64,000 nt of DNA from Sesamum alatum. Lineage: Eukaryota; Streptophyta; Magnoliopsida; Lamiales; Pedaliaceae. Shown piece by piece: positions 34,417-46,760 of this stretch (the stretch's first letter is position 1; each line of letters starts with the position of its first letter). The translations under genes and the position numbers were made by a program. The notes under the pieces are model-generated. The model made no database searches. It worked only from the letters and a program-made list of their open reading frames with translations, and was not told where the DNA came from. The DNA lies in assembly GCA_034509735.1 (NCBI GenBank), contig JACGWO010000001.1:14152854-14216853 (forward strand), read 5' to 3'.

Positions 34417-35485
34417 TCACCAATCATTTCTTAGCCTAATAGTTAAAGTTGAGAAGATCATGGGTTCGAACACATCAATGCATGGGATGATAGTCTACTG
34501 TATAGTAGAATTGTTTGTATATTGTAATAGTAAGAGGTTGCTTAAACTTAATTTATGTGATATTGTTGATCAATGTATGATTATTGTAATTGCTCTATTA
34601 GAGATTAATAGTCGACAGGGTTGATTGTATTCGATTTAGTTCAATTAATAATGATACGTACCGGAGTCCAACAGCACCACAATATATTGAGAGATCTTCA
34701 CAAAAGTCCAAGATTGTAAGGGAGACTAACCTGCAGAGAGGGGTTAGCACTCTGATGCTTAAGTCAGTAATATTCGACTTAAATAAAATAAAGAAAAACT
34801 TGAAGAAGGTAAGAATAATGGTAAAGGGATTTGTTATGTGATGATATGCTGAAAAATAGAGAGAATCTGGTGTTGTCAAGTGATTGAAAGATAGAGTAGA
34901 TCTTACTTGAGAGTTGCCAAAATCCAAGGTGTAAAAGTTGTGAGATTGTTCCAAATGACTGCATAATGTACTCCTTTTATATCCAATGTTTAACCCGATT
35001 ATGGAGGTCTTTCATTGAGTTCAGTATACCGTTAGAAAGCCTGAAGAGCTGCCTTCTCAACCCAACAAATCGCTCATGAATCGGAGTTGAATTGGTGAAG
35101 ATATAGCCATTCAAGTTGACCCTGCCATATCTGTCAGATTCTCTGAGAAAGCAGTTGTTTGCTGAGAAATATCCGGATTCTGGTCAATCTATTGGGAATC
35201 TGGATGAAAGTTTTTCGTATGACGTGGCCCTAGGTGTTGGCTAGCTGTATGACATGGAATCCGAATAATTTGATGACTGGGCTTGCTGTACGAGCCTTTT
35301 CCGTGGGCTTGGCATATTAGTGTTTACAACTGGGCTTTATACATAAAAAAATCTTACTGTTTGGGCTTGGTGGCCCTGGCCTGCTGGGCAGCCAGCCTAG
35401 AGACCTACTCCTAGCTCTTGGGCTGTCCTTGTTGATTTGATGGGTCATCAAATATTATTCATCGCTTTCACTTAAATAAAAAAAT
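34417..35485 (+). mobile_element. tRNA-derived SINE (copy 1), split by a solo LTR
   Basis: Pol III box A-like (tagcctaatagtt) and box B-like (gggttcgaaca) motifs near 34432-34476 are followed by a body and an A-rich tail ('cacttaaataaaaaaa', ending about 35485). It shares 'actgtatagtag', 'gtaatagtaagaggttg' and 'ttattcatcgctt' with SINE copy 2 at 42971. A short duplication, aaatcaaag, flanks it. The body is interrupted at 34652-35450. Confidence 0.75.
34652..35450 (-). mobile_element. Solo LTR (Gypsy-type) inside the SINE
   Basis: It starts TGATACG and ends GGGTCATCA (TG...CA), with flanks aataa and aatat (4 of 5). The SINE body resumes exactly after it. On the minus strand it contains 'ttactgacttaagcatcaga' and 'gtgctaaccc...ctgcaggtt', a motif pair also present in the Gypsy LTR at 37759-38480 ('ttactgacttgagcgttgga', 'tgcaggtt'). 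No coding region remains, consistent with LTR-LTR recombination. Confidence 0.7.
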
Positions 35486-35559
35486 CAAAAGTATCTCTAG
35501 AATAATTCCGAGGATGTATAATAGAAGAAAATAAGTAGCACTTGATTGTTGTAGGATGC

Positions 35560-37740
35560 ACCAGACAGGGTGCTCCCATGCCTACTGGCGACCCTCTAGC
35601 GGATGATCGCGGCCGCCATCAGGGAGCACATGGCAGCCACTAACCCTGTCCCCTTGGTAGTAGCGACCCCTGTATCTTAGGAGGCCCCCTTGGGGATGGA
35701 AGGGCCAGCGAAATGAGAGGGGATCCTCCCCGCGCAGAGGCTCCCGGTAATCTTGGAAGAGGAATAGGTTCCTCCTTCCCCAGCGCTGGTGGAAGTTCCT
35801 CCCGTTGGAGGCACAACTAAAATCCTTGCAGCAGAGCTTGAAAGATGTTCAACACCGGTTGATGGGAGTCCCACTGGAGACACAAGGTGGTATTCTATTC
35901 AGCGAGGAAGCATGGCCGATGACCTCCTAATTATAGGACTCTAGCCATTGCAGAACATGACGGCACTACTGATCCTCAGGAGCACCTATCCCAATTTGAG
36001 AATGCGACTCTTCTCCATCGATACACCGAGGGGATCAAGTGTCGGGTGCTTGTTACTACGTCCGCCCGGGTGGCCCAGCAGTGGTTCAACCAATTTTCCA
36101 CTAGGACAGTGAGGAGCTTTCAAGAGTTCCATTCACTATTCTTGCATTAATTCGCCAGCAGCAAGAAGCATTGCATGGCCCCTCTGAGCCTCTTCACTGT
36201 CCGACAGAAGGATTCCGAGTCCCTGAGAGACTACACAAGAAGTTAAGGGTAGTGCCTTCTCTCAAGGGCTCTTGGATGGGGATTTCTTTAAATCCTTGGC
36301 CAAGAAGCCGGCCCCAGACTTTGATTTCCTGTTGGCTAGAGCAGCCAAATGCATTAACATGGAGGAGGCTCAGGCCTCCAACAAGGAAGGACACGATGAG
36401 AAAAGAAAGCCCGCGAGGAAGGTTTCACCAAGAAGCCTTGGGCGAAAGGGCGGGATAGGAAGCCCCCTTTTCAAAGGGGACCTCCTATCTACACTCATCT
36501 CAACGCCCCTATCACTTAAGACCTCATGGCGGTGGAAGCAAAAGGGTTATTAATGCGGCCTCGCGGCGCTAGGGAAGGGCCTATGTAACCTAATTCAAAT
36601 AAATTCTGTTGCTTCCATAACGATTATGGCCATACCACGGAGGAATGTCGGCATCGGAAGTACGAAATCGAACAACTAGTCCAGAATGGATACTTGCACG
36701 AGTTCATCTATCGTGAAAAATCCCAAGACACAGGTCCCTATCAAAAGAAGGATCAAAATCAGGGGAAAGCCCCTGTGGAATCTAGGCCTGACCCTCCTAG
36801 AATAGAAGGGCGTAATTCTGCCTCTTCTAAGCAGGATAAAGACCCCAACCTCCCTGGGAAAGGAGTCATCTGAATAATATCAAGAGGCCCTATGTGGGGA
36901 GACTCCCATAGGTCTCGGAGAATGCTAGCCAGGGAGGTTGAAAGTCTTCCCCTGGAGGAAGTATTGGACGTAGATGTTGTGGAGGATGCACCCATTATAC
37001 AATTTGGGCCCAGCGAGAAGAGGGGGATTATGCTCTCCCATAACGATGCATTCGTAATCACGGCCACGGTAGCCAACTACGAAGTAAATAGAGTCTTCAT
37101 TAATTTTGGGAGCTCAGCAGACATTCTCTTTTGGGAGGCTTATGATCAAACGCAGCTAGGAGAAGCCCCCTTGGAGAAAGTAGACGCTTCCCTGTATGGA
37201 TTCGCAGGAGAAGTGGTTCGCCCAAGGGGAGTGATCACCCAAGGCTTCGGTTTCTCTCTTCCAAAAGACGTGGGGAATGGAGGAATGAGGAAAGGGGGAG
37301 CCCTTATGGGCACAGTTATAAGGGCGAAAAGGGAGACGATACGACTACTGGAGGTGCGCGCAGGTAACCGCCCCCCATTGGGCGGTTATGTGATAGATAT
37401 GTGCGGTTATAAAAAAATCGCCCTCCCACGTTAGGCGCTTGAATCCACACGCCAAGGCATTTAGGTGCCAGAAATGTCAAATCAGCCCTAGACATCATTG
37501 TTGGGCTACGGCTAGGGCCTCGAGGCATACGAAAGTTACCAGCCTTTCCTTAATGATGAAGGAGGCTTCACATCCCAAAGAGAGACGTGGCTGACTTTCC
37601 TGTCGGTAGGGAAGGCCTCACTCTCGAAAGGCAGAAGTTCGGGGAAGTTAGGGCAACCTTACCCCTAGAGAAGGGAGTTCCATCTATGGGCCTCCAAGAA
37701 GACTCTTACTCTAAGGGGGAGTGAGGGACCTCCCTCCCCC
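35560..37740 (+). pseudogene. Gypsy gag-protease remnant
   Basis: Across several frames: retrotransposon gag (YDGTTDPQEHL, ARVAQQWFNQF, SFQEFHSLF, about 35950-36150), DFFKSLAKKPAPDFDFLLARA (36275-36350), and a zinc knuckle with CCFHNDYGHTTEEC (about 36605-36650). A retroviral-type aspartic protease domain (36892-37434) carries the active-site segment FINFGSSADILF. The usual catalytic Asp before GSS is replaced in this copy (NFGSS), so the protease would be dead even without the frameshifts. Sequence after 37440 keeps a degenerate tail (IIVGLRLGPRG) and ends at the purine tract. Confidence 0.85.
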
Positions 37741-37758
37741 TCAGAGTGGGGGTGACTA

Positions 37759-38480
37759 ATTGATATGCCCCAAAATGATTGGCCCATACTCACGACCCAG
37801 AGCACTAGAAGGATCCATTTATTAAGTATAAGCCCAAATGAATGAACTAACAGCTCCCCAGGCCTGTCAGGAAAATCCAATGCCAGCCCACCTAAAAGAG
37901 TAGGCCAAGCCCTCCTCGGGAGGAGGGTGCAAGGCCCATGTAAAGGAAATATGTCCACGAAGGAAGCCCATCCGGACCCAAGAGGAAAGACCTGCGGAGG
38001 AAGGACTTGTGGAAGAAGAGATAGACCCAGTTAAAAAAATTCGAATAAGGAGGTCCCCTCCTATCTAAGGCGGATCTCACAACTGCCTCTCTCTTTGTCG
38101 TGAGGCCAGGCCGGGTAGGACTCTAGGGAGGCATCAGCTAAGCCCTAAGGAACCCTAACCCCCTCAGAATTTCCATACTTCAAGGAACTCTCTGAATAAA
38201 TGCCAGCCCTCTTGGCTGAACGAGTAACGTCTCCCTACTCTCTGAATTTTCGAATTTCTTTTTGAATTGGACTTGACACATTTTATTCTCATCATTCTCC
38301 TCTTATTATTTTCAATTTCTCCTTTACATTTAAGCAATTTGTTCCCAAATTGTTTACTGACTTGAGCGTTGGAGTGCTAACATTCATTTTGCAGGTTCCC
38401 TGCCCAAATTTGCAAAATCCAGGCCCACTTCGTTCAAGTCCAAGAAGACAAATTTGATTGAAGTCTTTTTGCTTACATCA
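37759..38480 (+). repeat. LTR of the Gypsy element
   Basis: It has TG...CA ends, follows a GGGGG purine tract, and contains the Tat-like 'ttactgacttgagcgttgga...gcaggtt' motif. In the plus orientation it is the 3' LTR. Confidence 0.7.
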
Positions 38481-41400
38481 ATACTAAACTTCAAAAACTA
38501 TATATTATACTATAACTATATATAGAAGTATGAATCCACAAGTGTTTGTTCCTCATTGTGGAAAGGCAACTATACCCTTACTTAAGTACTCCTTTTAATA
38601 ATAAATAAAAATTAATTATAAAAAAATATAGTTCTATAAAGACAAAAAAAATGTTTAAAGGGTCCTAATTTCTCTAAATTACTTAGAGAATGAATAACAT
38701 ATTCAACTAAAACAAATTAATATGCCAATAATATTTCAACACAATTACTTTGCGAGAAGAAATCTTAATTATATTAAGAAAGTTTTAATTTACTATGACA
38801 CATTAAAATTTAAAATAAACAATACGTGAATAATATATAAAATACTAATTCTAAACTTAAATATATATATATATATATAATAACGAATAAATATCAAAAT
38901 TTAATTACGAAATAAAATTAATATATGAATATAATATTATTAAATTAAAATTACTTATGAAAATTCAACTATTGAGTCAATATCTTAATACTTGATATTT
39001 TTAGTATTAAATAATTCTGAATGCTTTGCTTTTATATCTATTTTTTTTAATTAATAGCATAAAATTATTACAACAACAAATATGACATAAAAATTTAAGT
39101 TGTAACATAATATATTATTGAATAAGAAATAGATTATACCAATAGGTGCTTGTGAAAATAAGATCAAGAAGTCAAACTAAAAATTTACAGAATTAAAAAT
39201 TGCAATATAAAGGCAAAAAATAAATTTTATACAATAATTTGTTCAAAATTTAGAAGATAATAAAGCATGTAATAATACTTTGCCAATATTTAAAAGTTAA
39301 TACTGAAATATAACTAACATACATTATAGGATGCTTACAATACAAATATTGGTATTATGGTCCAATTAGATTACATTTTTATAGCAATAGTCAATAAAAA
39401 ATTAGTTTGTAATCATTTAGTGTCTATAAATTAAAAATCAGTGACATTGAAAAATTGTAGTAAAAGAAAACATATGTATTACATACATAGACATAATATA
39501 ACAAAAATATAACAAAATTAAACAATAGCAAGATGCATAATAAAACCTATAAATAAAAATCGATCAACTTTATTAAAATGGAATTTCTTTTAAAAACAAT
39601 CGAAGATAAGGAGCTTCGGCTATATATATTTTTATATTGAATGCACAAGTATTTGTTTCCTATTGTGAAAGGACAACTACACCCTAACTTAAGTACTCCT
39701 TTTAATAATAAATAATATTAGTTATAAAAGAATAAAATTCTATAAAAAAAACAAAAATGTTTGATAGTCCTAATTGCTCTAAACAACTTAGAGAATGAAT
39801 AACAAATTCAACTAAAAGAATAAATATGCAAATAATATTTCAACACAATAACTTTGCTATAAAAAATCTTAATTATATTAAGAAAATTTTAATTTACTAT
39901 GGAACATTAAAATTAAAAATAAGCAACACATGAATAATATAAAAAATATCAATCTAAACTTACATCTATCTATCTATATACATATATATATATATTAACG
40001 AATAAGTATCAAAATTTAATTACAAATAATTATCAATTTGATTAAATTAGAAGTGATATCAAAAAATTTAAAAAGAGTGGTGACTTCTGAGTAATAGATT
40101 TTATTTCAATATAAATAGGCTAAAAACACCAACCCCAAGACATTGACATTGAAGAAGATTCTAAATAGTAATATAACAAATAATTTAATTAAAAATCTTA
40201 CCTTATTGAGCAGTAAATTAATTAACATAATTATAGGTTCTAACGAGATAAATATAACTATTTTTATGCTTTAAAAGGTTCATAAAAGTTGTAACATTTG
40301 GTCCCCTTGTATTATTATGCATTTAACGGCCACATAACATTTTCTTTTGAATATTCAACGGAAAGATGTTATGGGACCAAAAGTGCTACTTTTTAATATT
40401 TACGGGATCAAAAGTGAGAATCCAAAACCAACAGACCAAATTAAAGTGGAATTGACTTAAATTGTAGGATGAAAAATGTTATTTTCCCTTACGAAAATAA
40501 GGAAAGTCAAATCGTGAGTAAATATTAACACAATAACAATTAAAAGTATAAAATTTTAAAATAATTGTATACTAACACATACTACAATTACATTCTCATA
40601 TTAAGAAAATTAATAAATTTTGATAATAAACTTAGTAAAATAAAATAATAAATAAAAAATGAGTTAATATGTTGAAATTAGAAAAAAAAAGATTAATATA
40701 TTTTTTCAGGAATAAATTTATAAAAATAACTTAAAATTTTAAAAAGCATGAGTACTAAAGAGAATGAAATTTGATATAAGAATCGAATATTATTAAATTG
40801 AAATTGCTTATGAAAATTCAACTTTTGAGTGAATCTCTTAGTACTTGATTTTGTTAGTATTAGATAATCCTGCATGCTTTATTTTTAATGGCATAAAAGT
40901 TGTATAACAACAAATGTGACAAAAAATATTAAGTTGTAACATAATATATTATTGAATAAGAAATGGATTATACCAATTAGATGTATATGAAAATAAGTTA
41001 AGAAGTCAAACTAAAATATATAGAATTAAATATGCAATATAATGGCGAAAAATAAAATTTTATGCAATAATATTCCAAAATTGAGAAGCTAATAAAGCAT
41101 GTAAATAATACTTTGACAATATAAAAAAAGTTGATACTGAAATAGAATTAATATACATTATAGGATCGTACAATACAAATATTTGTACTATGGTCGAATT
41201 TGATTGTAGTTTTATAACAATAGTCAAAAAATAATTAGTTTGTAATCATTTAGTGACAATAAATTAAAAATAAATTACATTCAAGTATAGCAGTAAAAGA
41301 AAACATGCAACAAACACATACAAAATATAACAAAAAATAAAACAAAATTAAACAATAGAAAATATGCATAATAAAACCTAAAAATAAATTGATCAATTTT

Positions 41401-41849
41401 ATCAAATTGGAATTTCTTCTATCCAAGATAATTATTTTTATCCTAATATTATTTTAATATTAAATTTTTGAATATTATTATTTTTATTTTTATATTAATT
41501 GGTTTGATACATAATATTAAAATAATTATTTTTATTTTTATATGAATTGGTTTGATACATAATAATGAAATAATCATTAGTGAATACACAAAATACAAAA
41601 TTTCAGTTTTGGGGGATATTTTTTTTATTCAATAGTACGAATTAAATTTAGAAAGTGAATTACAAATAATAAAATTGAATAGTTTTCTTATCAATTAAAA
41701 TAATTGTTATCAATTTATTTGAAATATAATTGTATAAACGTTAATGTTTCAAGGACAAAAATATACATAATGTCATGAACTTAACATAAATGATATATTT
41801 ACCTCTAAAAATATATTTGTACACATGCATCGCACGTTATGCTTCCTAG
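38481..41849. repeat. AT-rich, internally duplicated, Helitron-like region
   Basis: Two diverged direct copies (about 38510-39600 and 39620-41400) share 'acttaagtactccttttaat', 'ttgtaacataatatattatt' and 'gtttgtaatcatttagtg'. The region ends with 'gcatcgcacgttatgcttcctag|t' at 41849: a short GCAT/ATGC hairpin then CTAG|T, like a Helitron 3' terminus. A decayed 'ggtcccc...gggaccaaaagtgc' TIR element lies within the second copy (about 40280-40490). No coding sequence was found. The 5' end is not certain. Confidence 0.5.
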
Positions 41850-42343
41850 TATATATATATATATATGTATATATAACTGTGAAATGAAATATTCTGATTT
41901 TTATTTTTCTTTGACATAATATACATGCAAGTTCCGAGTTATCTTATTTTGTTTATGGATTTTTTTTGTTTATGGCCTTGCGATTGAGAATATCAAATTT
42001 GCAATTTGATTGCTGATCGGTTAACGAAGCTGTCAAAATTAATAGCTGATCTTACAATTGTAACAGTAGTGGAATATATCACGTTGAATTCCAAGAAAAA
42101 TAAGAGTTAGTATCCTAATCTCAACTATGATAACAAATTATAGATTGACTAAATTTCATTTTATAGAACAGAGTTCGTTGAGGCTGTTCACATATGTAAA
42201 TAAATTCTATGATTATATTATGTTATATATAGATATGAAATGGTGAAGTGCACCAGAAATTGATTGCGCCTGTTGCATGCTACATTAATTCCAAGAAACA
42301 ATTTGTTGCCTCAAAATTTGTAAAGGTATGAGTGCAAGTTCCA
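41850..42343. other. AT-rich intergenic
   Basis: No gene was seen. 'gtgaagtgcaccagaaattgattgcgc' type sequence near 42245 recurs near 50635, which hints that the segment B unit is itself repeated. A (TA)n tract is at 41851-41866. Confidence 0.5.
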
Positions 42344-42970
42344 TGGCAAAAGTTACTAATTTAGAATGATTACCCAATAGACTATCTTATTTTGTTTATG
42401 GGTCTTTTTGGTTTTAATTATTATATCTGGAGCTTTATTCCGCTTTTAGAATTTGATTGGCCTTGTGATCGAGTATATTAAATTTGCATTTCAAGCGCAA
42501 ATACAATTCCTAATACCGTTGGACCTCTTTTTCAATAATCACTTTTAGAATTAAATTAAATAAAAGCCACATTTTCCTAAAAGTTATAATTTATAACTTT
42601 TAATTCCTACACAATTATTTTTTATTTAATTATCCATATGCCCATTAAATAATTTTTAATGCCTTCTTTAATCTTAAAAATGAGGTTAGTTTAGAATTTT
42701 GCCACATTCTGCGTTTATACAATCCATTATAAAAATTATGAATCCAAACCCGTTGGTCACCTTTTCCAAAATTAATCATTCAAAAAATATTTATTTCATA
42801 ATCAATTATACAATCCTCAGGTCAAATTGAGACTTATTATTGATGGAAAATGATCTTCAAAGTGTACTGATCAGTAATTGACCTTTATGTTATAAATTTG
42901 AGTAAATAGTGTAATTTATCCCTTAAGTTTGCATTTAGAATAATTTTAGTCTCTTAAGTTCAAATTTTAA

Positions 42971-43197
42971 AATTGAGGTCCCATGACTTTAGAGGTCATG
43001 GGTTCGAACCCTACCAATGCGTGGGAGGATGGTTTACTGTATAGTAGGATTATGTTTATTGTAATAGTAAGAGGTTGTTTAGATTTAGTTTATGAGATAT
43101 TGTTGATCAAGTTATGATTATTGTAATAGTCGACATGATTAATTGTATTCGATTTATTTCAATTAATAATATTCATCGCTTCCACTTCAAAAAAAAA
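42971..43197 (+). mobile_element. tRNA-derived SINE (copy 2)
   Basis: A box B-like motif (gggttcgaaccc) near 43009 and a body shared with copy 1 lead to an A-rich tail ('cttcaaaaaaaaa'). A target duplication of about 14 bp, agttcaaattttaa, flanks it (42957-42970 and 43198-43211). The paralogous segment near 62765 has a single, empty site. Confidence 0.85.
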
Positions 43198-43375
43198 AGT
43201 TCAAATTTTAACTTAGTGCCATAAACTTTAGTTTTTGTCTGCATTAATCCTTTTGATCATTTTTTCAACAAAAATGTGGCCGAATTTTGACTTTTTAGAT
43301 GGTGAAATTATCAATTTAAGTTTGATTTTCTCACTTTAGTCCCTTAAATTTGTAAGATTATCAAATAATTAATGT

Positions 43376-43579
43376 CACTATATTATGTTAACACTAAATT
43401 ATCACTATAAACGTATTACTAATTATCTGTAGTAATAATTTTATGCACAATTTTTATCACTAATAATTTATATAGTGACAAGATTAAGATTATTGGTACT
43501 TAAGTAATATGTATTTTAAGTGACAATTTTAAGATTATACCTTGATATTTTGTTAGTAAAATTATATTTTATTATAGTG
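43376..43579. mobile_element. CACTA MITE (copy in segment B1)
   Basis: It starts CACTATATT and ends TATAGTG, with 'atcact/agtgaca' subterminal motifs. It is orthologous by duplication to 62935-63385, where a Helitron is inserted. The uninterrupted 'aagtaa|tatgta' at 43507/43508 is the empty Helitron site. Confidence 0.75.
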
Positions 43580-43843
43580 TCGGTGGTTGCATGCTTAATA
43601 TATCTGATGGTGTAGGATTTGGGAGATTGTTAATCTGAGCACGGTGACTCGAAACAACGTCGCGAGGCAAACAACTCTTACAAACTCTTTCAAAAGTAGG
43701 AAAAGTAAACTTGTATAAATGAATATCCGATGCCTTTACAAATGATTTCACCCCCAACTTCCAAATGCATCTGGAAAATTTGAAAGTTCCAATAAGCGGT
43801 TTGTATTTGATGCCACTTCCTTCCTTGACCTTCTTCTTCTGCC

Positions 43844-44405
43844 ATGGTTTTCTTCCCTCTCGAGACCCTTCTTCGTGTAGGCTCTTTCTCTTTTGAGACT
43901 CTTCTTTATTCCACTTCTTCCTTTGCTAGGATTCCTTGTCTTCTATGTACAAACTTGGTGGGATATTGTGGCTTTCTTCTTCTTGCTTTGTTCGGTCTGT
44001 CTTCTTGGTCTCAGCCACATTCTAGAAAAAAATAATATCAAAATGAGTTGGTTCAAGTATATAGCTCTTCATCTCTTTCCTTGCAATAATTTTCGTTTTT
44101 AGACTTCCAAAAGTCATCCTGCGTCAATCTGGAAGAAACAGAAATAATTCGCCAGTCCGAGAGAATTTTAGGATGTCAGGCACTCAAAAAAATATCCAAC
44201 GAGCGTCGTCGGGGTTCGTCGATGCCGGGTCGAGGCGTGGCCGAGGCATGGCCCGGCCTGGACCTGGCCGAGGCATGCCTCAGCCAGAGTCTGGCCGTGG
44301 TGCCCCGCCTCGGCCTAATTTCGGCCGAGGGTGTCTTGTTGCCCCTCATTCTTCCTCTCCTGCTCACTGAAGTTGTTGATTTTGATCATGAAGTGATTTG
44401 GATTT
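43844..44405 (+). pseudogene. Possible antisense ORF remnant of the Tat-type element (Gly/Arg-rich)
   Basis: This lies opposite in strand to gag-pol, between the integrase remnant and the truncated 3' LTR. A short frame at 44173-44370 encodes MSGTQKNIQRASS followed by GRG repeats (RRGRGMARPGPGRGM, PNFGRG), an RGG-like basic tract. Antisense ORFs in this position are known in Tat-lineage Gypsy elements, which is why I interpret it this way. The frame is short and flanked by stops, so it is a remnant at best. Confidence 0.4.
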
Positions 44406-45182
44406 AGGGCACTAGGAATTCACCCGAGCATTCATCTGATTCGCTAAATTCTCCCAGAAATTGAAGTTTAGAAAAAATTCTGGAAACTCCTCGATTTCCT
44501 TCAATGGCGCAAACCCCCATTTTAGACCTTGATGTCGCACGTCGACCATTCTGCTCCTAATTCTTTCGCGTACTTTGAAGGATTTCTTCCGACATTTCAG
44601 GATCTTGGTGTTGCTTCCTCTCTTGAAGCTCTTCGATATTTTGTTTATCCTTAGGAGAGTTGTTAAGGACTCGTTCTTTGAACTCTTTATCTCAACAGTT
44701 GTTTTAGAGGCTTAGTGTGATTACAAGCGCGATTCGCAAGTCCATTCTTCGCCTTTCGTCAAGGAAAGGAGACAAGGTTGCTCGCTCCCTTATCCTCTGC
44801 GACCTTGTATGCCGCCATGGAGGTGGGGGGGGGGGGGGGGCTAGCGCCCCTTTGATGACCACTTGTAGTTGCGTTGCGTTGCGTCACTTTCGGGTCACCT
44901 TGCGTCGCGATGCATCATATTGAATCTGCATCGCCTCAAACTGCGCCGCGTTGCGACGCGTCCATAGAGTTCTTCGGAAGTTTTATAGAAGTTCCCTGGT
45001 TTGGGAGAGTCTGGAAATTCGTGGCAGTTCTTTGCCGTTTGGGGAACTTCATTTTGTCTAAATACTTTGGACTCGGCAGGGGTTCCTCGTCGTAAGGGAA
45101 CTTCGTAGGAGATCCTTTTTACTGTGTTATCAAACTTTCCTTCTCTATTGCTTATTATGTTGCTTCATTTTAAACTAGATAT

Positions 45183-45735
45183 CAATGTGAGGAGCAATCC
45201 CCCTCTTATAAGCAAAATATATTAAACTAAATATCCATGTGTGAGGGGCAACCCCCTCCTGTAAGCTAACTATTAAGGAGAGAGGGCATCCCCCTGTTTT
45301 AGATAGAATATTAATGTGAGGGGCCATCCCCCCTTTCAGATAGAATTTCAATGTGAGGGGGGAAATCCCCCTCTTTTAGATAGAATATTAATGTGAGGGG
45401 TCATCCCCCCTTTCAGATAGAATTTCAAGGTAAGGGGCAATCCCCCTCTTCTAGATAGAATATTAATGTGAGTGGTCATCCCCCTCTTTTAGGTAAATAT
45501 TAACGTGAGTGGTCATCCCCCTCTTTTAGATGAAATATGTCAATGTGAGGGGTAATCCCCCTCTTTTATACAAGATATCAATGTGAAGGGTCATCCCCCT
45601 CCAAGAGTGCCAGTGTGAGGAGCCATCCCCCTCTTTCGCTAAATAAAGTTTAAATGTGAGAGGTTATTCCCCTCTCTTACTAAATAAAGTGTTAAATGTG
45701 AGGGGTCATTCCTCTCTCTTACTAAATAAAATTCA
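45183..45735. repeat. Tandem array of about 14 hairpin units (about 38 bp)
   Basis: Each unit reads roughly 'tgtgaggggtcatccccctc' followed by 'ttttagatagaatattaa'. The GAGGGG...CCCCTC halves pair, so every unit can form a short hairpin. Unit length varies from about 34 to 50 bp. It lies in the 3' non-coding part of the Gypsy element. Confidence 0.9.
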
Positions 45736-45839
45736 AGTAATGAATCTACAACAAATAGACAAGAAAAGGTGTACATTTCATTACCGTATTTCTGGGTTAC
45801 AAAGTATTCAGAAAGGGATACAAAGCATTGAATAAAATG

Positions 45840-46760
45840 TTTCTTAGCAACGCTCCATGTATGTGGACATTTTCTTCTCGTTCCTTCTCCACGACTTGAT
45901 ACAGTCCCACCTATTTGGTGTCCAACTCGGCCATGTTTCCTGTCGCGTCAGCTTTCCATAGTTCTAGGTCTCTGACTTGGAATTCACGACGCCGTACTTT
46001 GTCATTGCGTGATTATGCCATTAATGCCCTGTAGGCTCCCCTCCTTGCCTTCTTGCCACCCTATGCCTTTCCTGAAATCCTGATTGGCTCATCTTTCTTC
46101 GTCATTACTCATTGGTCCCCATTGTCGTGTACCGAATATTTTCTCCCTTATGCCCAATGGGATGACCGCTCCTGTCGTATTGACCAGATTGAACGGGGTA
46201 TTTCCCGTGCCTCGCCGCGGGATTTTTCGATACGCCCGTTCGATACGCCCTTAGTATTCCCGGGCGTCCTTTCGCTCAACTTCCTTTAGCTTCCTCCAGC
46301 CTCGTCCTCAAATTTTGGAAGACTATCTTGCTGACTACTTCCGCCTGCCCGTCAGAATGGGGTGTCGCGATGGTCTCATATTTTTCGATGGGACATGAAT
46401 GACGATGGCATGCTCTTGGCACTCTCAGATTTCTTCACTAAGTTCCCTGCGCTCTTACGTATTGCAGGCCAGAGGTGTCCTCGCTTCGGGGCTTACATGT
46501 TAACACTCTACCTCCAGAACGATCACGCAGCCTTCCTCATAGATTTCTCGTAGAACATACTCTGCTTTGTCCCCGCCATGTATCCGAGATGTGGTTTGTA
46601 GAAAACCTTTCTTGTGCAACTTACCTCCCGTTATCGTGAACTTCTCTGACCTAGTTCGAATTACCCTTGCTTCCTTGGGGTTCCTTGGGGTCTTGAGACA
46701 AAGTCCTAAATTCCCAATCTTCCTCCAAACCTTCTTTCCAGCTTGGCAAAACACTGTTTA
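45840..46760 (-). pseudogene. Gypsy RNase H/integrase remnant
   Basis: Read leftward: a segment typical of the RNase H to integrase junction (46754-46540: RTRSEKFTITGGKLHKKGF, KAEYVLREIYEEGC), then late integrase core and C-terminal pieces across frames (TPHSDGQAEV-like near 46360, NTPFNLV near 46200, NDEER, and a degenerate DLELWKADATGNMAELD-like block near 45950). The integrase DDE core between them is mostly absent, and many stops are present. Confidence 0.75.

Larger units (their letters stand above)
35530..38480 (+). mobile_element. 5'-truncated Ty3/Gypsy element, Tat-like (gag-protease plus LTR)
   Basis: Gag and protease remnants (about 35560-37740) are followed directly by a purine-rich tract and an LTR at 37759-38480 (TGATATGCCC...GCTTACATCA). 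Reverse transcriptase, RNase H and integrase are missing, so an internal deletion joined protease to the 3' end. GC content is well above the surrounding sequence. No 5' LTR was found in the window. Confidence 0.85.

Noticed and set aside
34425..34480. Possible tRNA gene from box A/B motifs (also near 43009 and 52720)
   Set aside because: No cloverleaf or acceptor stem forms, and the sequences continue into SINE bodies with A-rich tails and long target duplications.
44717..45095. Plus-strand frames around the poly-G tract
   Set aside because: Short, no recognisable domain, and interrupted by a homopolymer of 18 G.
45183..45735. CRISPR-like array of repeats and spacers
   Set aside because: Unit length is irregular, the 'spacers' are also similar between units, and it lies inside a plant retrotransposon.
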